DNA of 64,000 nucleotides. It comes from Nitzschia sp. DOCU1 (lineage: Eukaryota; Bacillariophyta; Bacillariophyceae; Bacillariales; Bacillariaceae). The notes below the pieces were generated by a model that ran no database searches, was not told the DNA's origin, and was given only the letters and a program-made list of their open reading frames with translations. The stretch covers positions 868,001 to 932,000 of the forward strand of contig OX595994.1 of NCBI GenBank assembly GCA_951394045.1, read 5' to 3'. Positions 39,503-48,706 of the stretch are shown one piece after another (positions within the stretch are counted from its first letter, which is position 1; each line of letters begins with the position of its first letter). The translations under genes and the position numbers were made by a program.

Positions 39503-40988
39503 TCAATCCTCATTGGCATTGCGATGCCCACCGCCACCGCCACGCCCGCGGGATCCCCGACGTTGGTTGTTGCGCTTGCGATGGTTGTTGTTGTTATTAT
39601 TCATGCTGGCGTGCGGTCCTTGTCCATCGGATCCCAAAAGTGGGGGCGATCCCTCTTCCTCAATGACATTCTGCGCCAGTCCCCACAAAATAATACTGAT
39701 CCGCCCCTTTCCATCTTGTTCTGCTGGAGGCAAGGCATTAATGCCATGTTTCCACAAAATGTTAGCGTCACGGCCAAAGGAAAAGACGCCATTGTTGGTT
39801 TGAGGAAAGTAAATGCGGACCTTTTCCTCATTTTGCAAGGGTTCGGCTCGAATAAAGGCCAATTCACGGGTAGCACCAAAACTGACGCCGACCGTAATGT
39901 TTTGATTGCGAGCGCGTTGAGGATTGAACGCCGCTGAATCGTGATGAAAGGGCTTCCAGTCCGAACTAAATAAAGCGAAAAAGAGTGAGCACAATTAGGG
40001 CTGTGACGAGCCTGTATCAACGCTGATGTACGTACCTATCATGATACCAGTTGAATCGCGTTCCAATGCTTTCTTTGCGGATCGAAAAGTACTCGCAAAG
40101 TTGATCAATAATCTTGGAAAAGGTGGGACTTCCCGTAGGATTCTTACAAATCAAATGGGCTCCTTCATGCCAGCTAATCCATTCCGATCCTTTGACATTG
40201 CCTTGTTTCTGCACTTGGCGCATTTCTTCCACTAGTTTGTAGTACAAGGTCCAATCGTCTTCTGCGCCAAACAATTCCGGCACAATCACCACATCGTCAT
40301 GTTTGAGTGGTTTGTTCAATTGTGGTGTTTGATTGGAGGCCACCAAAACACGTAAATCGGGTCTCACCAAGGTCGAAGCGGGGTCAAAGGATTCAGTATT
40401 GCGACCGTTGCCACGCGCTGCCGCCTTTTGGGTAATGCGCTTGGTGGGATCTTCGCCTCGAGGATCGTCGCGTACGTCGCCCAATTTATCATCCTTGGGG
40501 GCATTGACAATCCGATACTCTGGATACGCTTTTTGTGGAGGCCGATTGTCTCGTGGCGGTGGAGGCTCCCAGCGGGGATTCGAGTGACGAATAGGATGAC
40601 TATCCCTAGGATGACGACGGTGGTCATCATTAGGAGGATAGTCCCGATCTCGACCACCACCACCACCACGCCGGTGGTCATTGTAGTAGCGGTCGTCTCT
40701 GTCATAATAACGGCGATCATCATCATAACTTCGATCGTACGAAGATCGTCCACCCCTACTAGATCGATAGTCATCACGACGAGAAGAATAACGTGGTGAT
40801 CGAGACCGAGAACGACTGCTGGAACTACGGCTGCTGCTGCTGCTGCGTCGGCGGCGAGATGGCGGAGATCGACGGCGGCCTCGACTCCAATCTTTGCGAA
40901 CATCCTCTTGGATACGACCATCGTCGTCGTTATTATTATGATTGTCTACCCGAGGACCATTCTCTTTATTGCCTTCGGGAGACGACAT
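39503..40988 (-). CDS. AlkB-like 2OG-Fe(II) dioxygenase with an RS-rich N-terminus
   Basis: Two exons (40988-40036, then 39965-39503, with a 70-base intron) encode 471 residues. I start at MSSPEGNKENGP because the frame upstream has no coding character. Residues 35-150 are Arg/Ser-, Asp/Tyr- and Gly-rich, including SRSRSRSPR, as in splicing factors. The catalytic domain starts near 230. The intron join restores FNWYHDSSDWKPFHHD, where HHD supplies the HxD iron ligands. VGVSFGATRELAF, then NGVFSFGRDANILWKHGI with the distal His, and GRISIILWG with the 2-oxoglutarate Arg complete the AlkB fold. The C-terminus is an Asn/Arg/Gly-rich tail resembling RGG motifs. AlkB enzymes oxidatively demethylate nucleic acids or proteins; the RS and RGG-like tails suggest an RNA substrate. 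Confidence 0.82.
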
Positions 40989-41399
40989 GATGAAAGTTGT
41001 TGTTGGTGACTTGTTGTGACTCTTGTGTGTGATTTGGCGGAATGAAATGTTGGACGACCTCTCCTCGCCGAGAGGCAACAAAGTGACACCAATGCGTCTG
41101 TGGTACAGAATGTACGGTGGTGCTCTACGAGACCTGGCAGATTTGTGGGCGAACCCAAGCCCGATTTTTAAAAAATGGCGCGAAGTCAAAGTCAAATAAG
41201 TCGATTCTTTCAATCACACCCGGGATTCAACGGTAAAAGGATTTGGCGGCCAAGTTCAAATCGCGTGTGCTTGTGCTGGCGGACGACAATGACGGCGACG
41301 ACATTCCACAAGGAAACATTAAGTTAAAGGAAAGACTCGACTCTAGCCGTTCCATCACTAGTTTCCTTTTGCTGAGATTCCAGTAACACTCGATTAACC
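40989..41399. other. Divergent promoter region
   Basis: About 410 bases separate the starts of the AlkB-like gene and the hydrolase gene. The AlkB frame is open upstream to 41213, but that extension is not protein-like. Nothing else is recognisable. Confidence 0.4.
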
Positions 41400-42557
41400 A
41401 TGAACTGCCTTGGCGCTACCCTCGACCAAGATGAAATGACCGCTGCCGACCTCGCCCAGCGCGATGCCCTACAAGCACAACCCCTGGCATTTACGGGTGA
41501 TGAATCTCTAGTTGCAGCCACGTCTCGCATTGTGGTTCCGGTTCGTCTTCTTGGTCACAATAAGAAGTGGCAATGGATCTTTCTCAATGTCGAATGTTTC
41601 GAACATGACACGACTCATGCCGAATCCAATTTGGTCGTTTATATTCCTGGCATTTGTGAATCGGCCGAAACCAAGAGCGTGCAACAAATGGCACAATGGT
41701 CCAAGAGTATGCACGTCAAATTAGCCGTAGTAGAACTGCAAGGTCATGGATTATCATCGGGTACTTTGGGGGAAATGACCACGGATTTGGAATCACTCGT
41801 GGGACAAGTCTTGTTGGCTTTAAAACAAGCCAAGGCAAAATTGTTGGTGCATCCCGATATTTCCTACGTCTTGTGTGGCAGTTCCTTGGGAGGCACGTTG
41901 GCATTATATGCTGCCGAATACATGTCCCGACGATGGCAACTCATCCAAAGTGGAGACACAGATGTTGGGGTAGGATTATTGTATGCACATGACTTGTGGA
42001 CTGGCTTTTTAAAGCATGGCAAGTTGGCAGGTGTCGTTGCTATTACACCTGCTGTGGGTGTGGACCCGGATGTCTTGCCACCCTCCTGGATGGTTTCGAC
42101 ACTGACCTTTCTTTCGTCGTGGGCACCCACAGCGCAAGTACCCTTGACTCCATTGGAAGACTCGAAGCATTACAATTGTCCCAAGACCACGACCCGAAAT
42201 TTCAAAGGCCATTGGCCTCTGGTGACTTCTAAATTCTTGTTGGATATGACCTCCAAAATTGTTCCAGGCGATATTCAAGGGGAACAATTGACGTTGAGGG
42301 GTATTTCTCGAGTCATTATTCTAGCGGGCGCCAAAGACAATATGATTCCCATGGCATCTTTGGAGGTATTAGAGTCCAAACTAGCATGCAAACAAAAAGA
42401 ATTGGTCGTCTTGCCCAACGCAGGGCATGATGTCTTGGTAAATCCAAAGTCCAGGGCAGAAGCCTTGGAACACGTGTTTGTACCATTGTTGCACGACAAG
42501 AATACCAAGGACGATGACGATAACAAGGAAGAAACGTTGGACGAGAAGAAGGAGTAA
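41400..42557 (+). CDS. Alpha/beta hydrolase, monoacylglycerol-lipase-like
   Basis: A single exon encodes 385 residues. The catalytic triad is visible as Ser162 in GSSLG (160-164), Asp313 in AGAKDNMIP and His343 in NAGHDVL. The upstream ELQGHGLSSG matches the conserved GHGxSxG stretch of monoacylglycerol lipases and plant caffeoylshikimate esterases. The C-terminal 20 residues are acidic and Lys-rich with no motif. No signal peptide or span is evident, so a cytosolic or lipid-droplet location is plausible. It likely cleaves a monoacylglycerol or a similar ester. With the class 3 lipase and the DGAT2-like gene it gives the window three glycerolipid-type enzymes, but they are separated by unrelated genes. 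Confidence 0.82.
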   Translation: MNCLGATLDQDEMTAADLAQRDALQAQPLAFTGDESLVAATSRIVVPVRLLGHNKKWQWIFLNVECFEHDTTHAESNLVVYIPGICESAETKSVQQMAQWSKSMHVKLAVVELQGHGLSSGTLGEMTTDLESLVGQVLLALKQAKAKLLVHPDISYVLCGSSLGGTLALYAAEYMSRRWQLIQSGDTDVGVGLLYAHDLWTGFLKHGKLAGVVAITPAVGVDPDVLPPSWMVSTLTFLSSWAPTAQVPLTPLEDSKHYNCPKTTTRNFKGHWPLVTSKFLLDMTSKIVPGDIQGEQLTLRGISRVIILAGAKDNMIPMASLEVLESKLACKQKELVVLPNAGHDVLVNPKSRAEALEHVFVPLLHDKNTKDDDDNKEETLDEKKE

Positions 42558-42746
42558 GTCCAGGTAGATTCGTTCGTTGCACTGTATCATAGATATTGAA
42601 ACATAGGTTGCATTTATTGACAATGCTGTAGTATATTTTGAACCCTATCCAGCTACATCTAAGAGGGGACGCAGCACTGACGCACACATGAGCCTAAAAG
42701 CAATAGTCCTGTATGTTCAGAGGTACTTGACTGCTAGCATGGCTTC

Positions 42747-45116
42747 TCATCGCACATGGAGCAAGACTCCCAATAAAAAGAACCAGACTCCAAACGATGC
42801 CAGGCCCAGCAGTTGATAGTCTCGAGCAGGAGCACTACCATCCGGTCGGTTTTGTAACGAGTTGGTAGTTTCCGCTTGGTTCAAAATCACATTTCCCATT
42901 CGTAGGCCAAGAGACAAGAATCCATTCAACAGAGCAGTAGTCGCAAGCAGCATGACAAATGCAAGTATGGAATCCACCAGAGACCACAACAATGACGAAT
43001 CTTGCGCCGCTAGGACTGCGTTCATCATTTGTTCCTTCCAATCGCCGCCGTCTTTCCAATGTTGAAACTGAACGGCCAACATGGCAGCCTTGGCACCCAA
43101 GTAGGCCAAGAGGAACGATCGAGGCAAACTTTCAAAGAGACCATTCTTCATTTGCAGCAGAGACATCCACTGTTTTTGATTCGAGTCACTCGGCGGGTGC
43201 TGCTGTCGGAGAATCGGTTGTATCAAGGCAGTCATGGCTACGGCATCCAAGGTCGGTAGACTTCCAAACAAGGTTCCCACGAGACAAAATCGTAATCCAA
43301 ACAAGACGGGCTCTAATGCCCGTGCTTTTCCTAGAATATTGGAGATTGTGGGCACTGGAGTACTCGTCAAGCCCTTGGCAGCGCCATGAGAAATACTCAA
43401 AACGACTCCAGGATAAAACGTCGAGGCCGTGGCCAAAAGTAGCCAAACCACCAAGGATTTACCGGCGGCGCCAAAGTATTCCAAAAGCCCAACGTGCATG
43501 GTAAAGAGACTGACGGAAATGACATCGCACATGACAGGGGGACTTCCCATTCCGGGAAAGGGAAATGCTCCCCAGGTCACGCTTGATTTCGTGTCAACAA
43601 AGTTGGCCACCAGCGAAAGTGTCGTCAATAAACCTAGCAAGATTCCCACGACGCCATCTTCCAGAAGAAAATCCAAAGCACGGGCCGCCATTGACGAGGC
43701 CGGCTCTTTCCGTTCGTCAAAGCAAAACTTGAGTAGACTTTGGACGCCGAGAAGACAAAGGTTGCCGCAAGTCAGTACGGTAGGTAGCAGGACCAACAGA
43801 TTGACAACAGCAGCGTGGCCTTCGTTGGATCTATAAAAGGGGCTCCACCGTTCTTTGGTTTGCAAAAAGTGATTGGTAGAACACGTCACAACATGGCAGT
43901 AGTGAAACAAGTCGAACAGATTGGACGTGGATTTGATCAAATCTCGTTGCGCGTTTTGTCGGTAGATTTGCATCATGTGAAGACTACCATGATTTTGTTG
44001 TTGTAGAATACTCAAACGATTGCTGTGATCCATTTCCATCCGTCGAAACTTGTCGACCAGCACTTTGACCTTGTCGAGGGCACAGTCTCTAGCCTCATGA
44101 TCCGCCAAGTCTCCCCGCTTTCCTACCCAAGGGCAACCAAAGGATTCGTAGCGACACCGCACTTTCTCAAAAGCACACAATTTTTCGTGATCTTGGACGT
44201 TTGGAAGACGTAGGTTCTGCTCGGGGCATTCTTCGTGCCGACATGCTACCGTAGGTCCATTATACATTTCATGCATCAACCTTTCGTCGCGGACCATATG
44301 CTCAAACTCAACTCGACAAGTAGGACACTTTGGCTTCATATTGGCCGCTGCGGTGGAGCCTTGTCGACTTTCCATGACCGCTCGCAACAAACAAGCGTGA
44401 CAAAAGCGAGCCGAACACGTTTCCGATGGACACCCCACTGGATCTTTCATAAATTCATAGCACAGAGAGCATTTAAATCGGGCCAAAGCTTCCTCGTTGC
44501 TAGAATCAGCACTCAAATTTGCCTGGGCACTGCTAGACTCCTGTACTGGTTGGGGTTGCAAGGGATGCAAATGCGAAACGCGGATATTTACATTCCCAGG
44601 AAGTGCTGCTGTTGTTGGTGACGAGTTGACAACATTCGTTCTCACTGTGGGGTCAGAAGCGGGGGGAGGCCCGAATACATGGTTCACGCTGATTCGTGTA
44701 TTGTGTCGATTAAAAGATTGCTGATGCTGTAGTGGAACAGTGACAACATTGCCCCTGCCCAAATCCAAGCGTACTTGCCCCGTATTTCCATCGACATGCA
44801 CAAGTCGAGGGGTCACTCCTCCAGCGAGTTGAGGATGCGTAAGACGAACGTGAAGCCTATCCATATCAGGAGCTGCGGGGTTGACAGGATTTTGAGCTAC
44901 CGTGGCTTGGCCCGCTGATGCCGGTGCTGATGCTGGCTGATTATTCTGCGATGCTGGAGGGCTCGATTCGTTGGTGGCTTGTGTAGAGGATGCCACTGGG
45001 GCACTGGCCGGAGGATCCACCACATGTGCTGCAGATATGGCACTAGCTCCCTCTTCTGAGTTCTCTACCGGCGTCTCTGCCACCGCATGGCCCTCCGAAG
45101 TATCTGTTTCCGACAT
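42747..45116 (-). CDS. RING and TRAF-type zinc finger protein with a polytopic C-terminus
   Basis: A single exon encodes 789 residues from MSETDTSEGHAV; the frame runs 14 codons further upstream. The first 200 residues are Ala/Pro/Ser/Gln-rich. A RING finger follows (FKCSLCYEFMKDPVGC, FCHACLLRAV, CPTCRVEF), then TRAF-type zinc-finger sequence (CRHEECPEQNLRLPNVQDHEKLC, CRYESFGCPWVGKRGDL) and a coiled stretch. The C-terminal half has about seven hydrophobic spans, beginning VVNLLVLLPTVLTCGNLCL and ending LLGLASFGVWFFLLGVLL. Animal TRAFs instead carry a MATH domain after the zinc fingers. The protein is probably a membrane-embedded E3 ubiquitin ligase, perhaps in the ER or an organelle membrane. 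Substrate and topology are unknown. Confidence 0.8.
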   Translation of the reverse strand: MSETDTSEGHAVAETPVENSEEGASAISAAHVVDPPASAPVASSTQATNESSPPASQNNQPASAPASAGQATVAQNPVNPAAPDMDRLHVRLTHPQLAGGVTPRLVHVDGNTGQVRLDLGRGNVVTVPLQHQQSFNRHNTRISVNHVFGPPPASDPTVRTNVVNSSPTTAALPGNVNIRVSHLHPLQPQPVQESSSAQANLSADSSNEEALARFKCSLCYEFMKDPVGCPSETCSARFCHACLLRAVMESRQGSTAAANMKPKCPTCRVEFEHMVRDERLMHEMYNGPTVACRHEECPEQNLRLPNVQDHEKLCAFEKVRCRYESFGCPWVGKRGDLADHEARDCALDKVKVLVDKFRRMEMDHSNRLSILQQQNHGSLHMMQIYRQNAQRDLIKSTSNLFDLFHYCHVVTCSTNHFLQTKERWSPFYRSNEGHAAVVNLLVLLPTVLTCGNLCLLGVQSLLKFCFDERKEPASSMAARALDFLLEDGVVGILLGLLTTLSLVANFVDTKSSVTWGAFPFPGMGSPPVMCDVISVSLFTMHVGLLEYFGAAGKSLVVWLLLATASTFYPGVVLSISHGAAKGLTSTPVPTISNILGKARALEPVLFGLRFCLVGTLFGSLPTLDAVAMTALIQPILRQQHPPSDSNQKQWMSLLQMKNGLFESLPRSFLLAYLGAKAAMLAVQFQHWKDGGDWKEQMMNAVLAAQDSSLLWSLVDSILAFVMLLATTALLNGFLSLGLRMGNVILNQAETTNSLQNRPDGSAPARDYQLLGLASFGVWFFLLGVLLHVR

Positions 45117-46002
45117 GTCGAAACTCGATTGATACGTCGCAAGGACTTGATGACGCAAAAATTTTGTATCTTGTCCCTTTTCACACCTTCTTGCTCAACA
45201 CCTCAAAACCTTGCGGCGAAACGATGGTGCCGTCACTTCAGTGGGGAAAAGAGTAAAAGACCACCAGAGTGCATCAAAGATTCTCAATCCTGGGTTGTGG
45301 GTTGGCAACGAAGTTCATAGGCAATGAACTGTTATCAGGACGACAAAATGGAAAAGCTCACCAAGGGACAAAAGGAGAGATCGAGATCGATCGAGAACGG
45401 CGGGGGAGGCGCGCGGTTGACGATTACATGTCGGGTTAGTCGACCAGCTTCAATCGCACTGCCGGAGTTGAGGTTGCCTACGTCATCCGGTCATGAATTG
45501 AGGTCGATTGAATCAACGGGTTATGGATCCCCCGGTAGATCAAAGGAGTCGACAATCTTGAAAATGAATGAATCGAATCCATCTTCGTCGACTCTAGCTA
45601 CCGTATCTTTGGATCCCTGACTATTGAAGGATATCTTGCTGTAAACCACCACTACCATTACTACCGCAAATTGAAGCCGATGATGAAGTTGAAGATACTA
45701 TTACAAGAGTCGGTTCCCAAACATTCAACATACTCGACAAGATCAAGAGGTTGATCTTGCAAATCCTAGCACTCGATAACGACTTATAATTTGAACACAG
45801 GTTCGAGTTGTCACACAGAAATCTACGTATATTTCAGTACTATCTCTACAGCCGGCAACGAAAGCAAACACCCCAGATTCTCACACAAACCCCTCTCAAT
45901 ATCACTCGTTCCAACAAATTGTCTCATCTACAATCATGGCTCCTCGCCTGTCTCAACACCGTGGCGCCGAGAATTCAGTGAGCTACTCAAGATACTATTG
46001 AT
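45117..46002. other. Divergent intergenic region, about 0.9 kb
   Basis: A 90-codon frame from an ATG at 45348 is Ser/Arg-rich with no recognisable family and is not called. The last 18 bases (45985 onward) already belong to the 318-base tandem repeat of the SP-RING gene. An ATG at 45935 opens a 21-codon frame that reaches a stop just before the SP-RING start, in another frame. Confidence 0.4.
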
Positions 46003-46635
46003 ATGGATGAAGAGGACGACGATATTGCGGTCATTCCTACACAAGGCGGCGGAAACAATTTCAAATGCCCCATCACCACCTTGCTTATGGAGAACCCTTA
46101 CCGCAACAAGGTTTGTGGCCATACCTATGAGTATGACGCCATTCTGAACCACTTACGCAAAGATCGTCGGGGAAGATGTCCCGTGGCTGGCTGTAACTGT
46201 CAACATATCACGGAAGCGCACCTCGAGAAGGATGCGCGTACGGCAAACCTAATTCGTCGTGAAAAGGTTCGTCGACAGCATGCTCAGGACCTTCAGAGAG
46301 GTACTCAAGATACTACTAATATGGATGCGGAGGACGACGATATTGCGGTCGTTCCTACTCAAGGCGGCGGAAACAATTTCAAATGCCCCATCACCACCTT
46401 GCTTATGGAGAACCCTTACCGCAACAAGGTTTGTGGCCATACCTATGAGTATGACGCCATTCTGAACCACTTACGCAAAGATCGTCGGGGAAGATGTCCC
46501 GTGGCTGGCTGTAACTGTCAACGTATCACGGAAGCGCACCTCGAGAAGGATGCGCGTACGGCAAACCTAATTCGTCGTGAAAAGGTTCGTCGACAGCATG
46601 CTCAGGACCTTCAGAGAGCGACTCAAGATACTACT
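45985..46635 (+). repeat. 318-base tandem duplication spanning the SP-RING domains
   Basis: Unit 1 is 45985-46302 and unit 2 is 46303-46620, exactly 318 bases (106 codons) apart. ACTCAAGATACTAC begins a third unit at 46621 that stops after about 15 bases. Identity is roughly 97 percent or more by eye, with most changes in the acidic leader. Confidence 0.95.
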
Positions 46636-46686
46636 GCCGCAGCTTGTCATACGAGGCAACGTAGGATAGAGTACCAATGTAGATAA
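46003..46686 (+). CDS. Protein with two near-identical SP-RING (NSE2/MMS21-type) domains
   Basis: A single exon encodes 227 residues: two copies of a 106-residue unit and a short basic tail. Each unit has an acidic leader (EDDDIAVIPTQGGG or a close variant) and an SP-RING domain: FKCPITTLLMENPY, KVCGHTYEYDAILNHL and GRCPVAGCNC, followed by ITEAHLEKDARTANLIRR. This fits the zf-Nse domain of MMS21/NSE2, the SUMO E3 ligase of the SMC5/6 complex. MMS21 normally has one such domain and an N-terminal helical region that docks on SMC5; that region is absent here. The units differ at only a handful of codons. The upstream frame is closed by a TGA at 45979-45981, so the ATG at 46003 is the likely start. 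This may be a stand-alone SUMO-ligase-like gene or a truncated duplicate. Confidence 0.75.
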   Translation: MDEEDDDIAVIPTQGGGNNFKCPITTLLMENPYRNKVCGHTYEYDAILNHLRKDRRGRCPVAGCNCQHITEAHLEKDARTANLIRREKVRRQHAQDLQRGTQDTTNMDAEDDDIAVVPTQGGGNNFKCPITTLLMENPYRNKVCGHTYEYDAILNHLRKDRRGRCPVAGCNCQRITEAHLEKDARTANLIRREKVRRQHAQDLQRATQDTTAAACHTRQRRIEYQCR

Positions 46687-47211
46687 CTAGCTACGACAAC
46701 TACTGCTTGAGACTCCTACTAGTAGCTCGTTCACATTCTAGTAGCTACAACATTCTGCTAGAGACTACTACTAGCTCGTGCACACTTTGCTTGGACATGC
46801 ATGCTGGCACATAAGTCATGGACCGACGTGATATACTACCACAGTCAGTATCAGCAGCCAGCTGCAGCAAATCAATGTTTCGAATGATCTCTATTCTAGT
46901 CCTAGTAGGAGGTGATCTTGTACAAGTAGACATCACGAATTTTCTAGCTAGTCGTAGTGGTTCCAACCGGCACCATTTCAATCGAATGACGACCTATGCT
47001 TGATTCCTAACCATGGAACCATCGAACTTTGGCTTCCACCGTTTGTGTTTTCACACAACAAGCTGATAGGCCCCACCAACCCAACTCCTCTTTCTTCTCA
47101 AGAAGATATATCAGAAATCATTCATTGACTCATCACTTTTGCTTTATGTATGGGGGGATTGCACCACACTTTGCAACAACCAACGACCCGCAGTACATTG
47201 ACGACATTCTA
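46687..47211. other. Intergenic, no gene seen
   Basis: This lies between the SP-RING and DGAT2-like genes, which converge. The left part repeats short CTACTAGTAGCTCGT-like motifs about 45 bases apart. A TTGTGT-TTTC-ACACAA hairpin lies near 47043-47058 and resembles those near 5.3 and 39.3 kb. Confidence 0.4.
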
Positions 47212-48210
47212 TTACAACACTATTTCAAGTCGTCGATCGCCGTAACCTAACGCGTGCTTGTGCTCCTCAAACAATTCCGTGAGCGCCTTGCAAAAGGTTT
47301 CGTGTGCCTCGATGACTTCGGCGTCGGTTGGATTTCCAGCCTCTTGGACTCGGAATACAAGTGGCTTTCCAAAAGCTACCGTGGTTGGAACAGGCAAGGG
47401 TACCATACTTCCCCAGTATCCAAAGGCTATTGGTAAACAAACTCCAAACCGTTTCTGAAGCCATTCCCGTGGTCCAAACAAGAAATCGCAAGTCCAATGG
47501 TAGTCACTGGCCCCAAAGACGTAGACGGGTACCACGGGGACGCCCTTTTGCATGGCTAGTCTTAAAAATCCACGCCGATGTTTTAGGTAAACAATCTCCC
47601 GACCCCGTGTGGTTCGTAATTGCTCGGCTTCTCCTCCCGGCTTGACCCAAATCGTCCTTCCTCGATCCAAGGCGGCTTCTGCTACCGACCGACTCGCGTC
47701 AATGCCGCCCGTCCATAATGCCCATTCTCGAACAATGGGAACTCGAAAGAGCACGGATGCCGTCAAGGATCGTATTTGTGTATGAATATTGGGAAAGACG
47801 GTTTGCCATAATCCCGCCATGGCCACATGATAATCGGCCCACACGGCATGTGGGAACATGGCCAAAACAAATTGAGCTTCTGGTTGTTGTTCGGCTTGGA
47901 CAAGTTCCTGGGGCAAGGGCGCCACTGTCATTTGTAGCAATTTTCGCATGTATCGAAAAATGAAAAAATCCTTGGCAAAGGCTGCTCGATAGTCACCATC
48001 GTCCAATTCATGCCGCCCCCATGTCAACGTGTAGGTATAATAAGGAAGTGTCGTGGACAAAAAGAGGCCAATGCTGGTGCGGGACCGTGGAAACAATGCA
48101 AGTCCCAAGGGGGGTCCAAAGGTCAAGGCAGATATGAAAAAGTAAGGAATGCCAAAGGATAAATATCCCAAGATAGAGTCGGACCTGGACAACGTGCAAG
48201 ATGGTGGCAT
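47212..48210 (-). CDS. DGAT2-family acyltransferase-like protein
   Basis: A single exon encodes 332 residues from the first ATG at 48210. The frame is open to 48333 without another ATG, so an upstream exon is possible. Conserved DGAT2-family blocks are VPIVREWALWTGGIDASR, KPGGEAEQL, RRGFLRLAMQKGVPVVPVYVFG and the closing FGKPL near 305. Two hydrophobic segments lie near the N-terminus (about 15-50), as in the family's hairpin anchor. The HPHG motif of diacylglycerol acyltransferase 2 is replaced by FPHAVW, which keeps the second His only. DGAT2 enzymes make triacylglycerol at the ER; this divergent form may use another acyl acceptor or be less active. It is not certain to be a true DGAT. Confidence 0.78.
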   Translation of the reverse strand: MPPSCTLSRSDSILGYLSFGIPYFFISALTFGPPLGLALFPRSRTSIGLFLSTTLPYYTYTLTWGRHELDDGDYRAAFAKDFFIFRYMRKLLQMTVAPLPQELVQAEQQPEAQFVLAMFPHAVWADYHVAMAGLWQTVFPNIHTQIRSLTASVLFRVPIVREWALWTGGIDASRSVAEAALDRGRTIWVKPGGEAEQLRTTRGREIVYLKHRRGFLRLAMQKGVPVVPVYVFGASDYHWTCDFLFGPREWLQKRFGVCLPIAFGYWGSMVPLPVPTTVAFGKPLVFRVQEAGNPTDAEVIEAHETFCKALTELFEEHKHALGYGDRRLEIVL

Positions 48211-48706
48211 ATCTACTGGGTCACCACAAGGGTCGTTTGGATCTTTTGGCGGCAATGACGATGAGTAGTGGTGGTCGATAATTTCACGTGAGCCGTTGTC
48301 AACGTCAGCAGTCCTTGGCTCCCGATACCTCAAAGCTTTGCAAGTGGGCGGGAGGAGGAGGCTTTCACAGCTCTCTAGCTAGAGACGAGAGGAGAAAGAC
48401 ACAGTGTCAACCCGAGGTGACGAGCCGCCAAGGCGAAGAAACGCAAAAGATATGTGAGCGGATTGGACGCACGCGAAAAGGAGGAACGCCATTTTCAAAA
48501 ATTCGGGGGTGCATGCCCCATTTTAGATTGAGGGGGATTGGCAGGCGCAGCGGCACCAAAATCAAAGCGCGTCATCCTCGATGGCGATCAACGACGATGG
48601 GCTTGCTTCAAATCACATGCTGGCAGCAGTTCAAACATTTCATCTCTAAAACAGTCTCTTGTTGCTACATTCGGTGTCTTTTGTAATAGCTGTTAATATT
48701 GCAGGC
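48211..48706. other. Divergent promoter region
   Basis: About 500 bases lie between the DGAT2-like start and the orphan helical protein. The DGAT2 frame stays open to about 48333. A GCAG just before the ATG at 48707 could be a splice acceptor for an upstream exon of the next gene. Confidence 0.4.

Noticed and set aside
40364..40921. Long minus-strand frame overlapping the RS region
   Set aside because: It is the shadow of the repetitive Arg/Ser codons in the real AlkB frame; its product is a biased Val/Thr/Ile sequence.
45348..45620. Small Ser/Arg-rich open frame with an ATG
   Set aside because: It lies in intergenic DNA with no similarity to any family I know. Composition looks like translated non-coding sequence.
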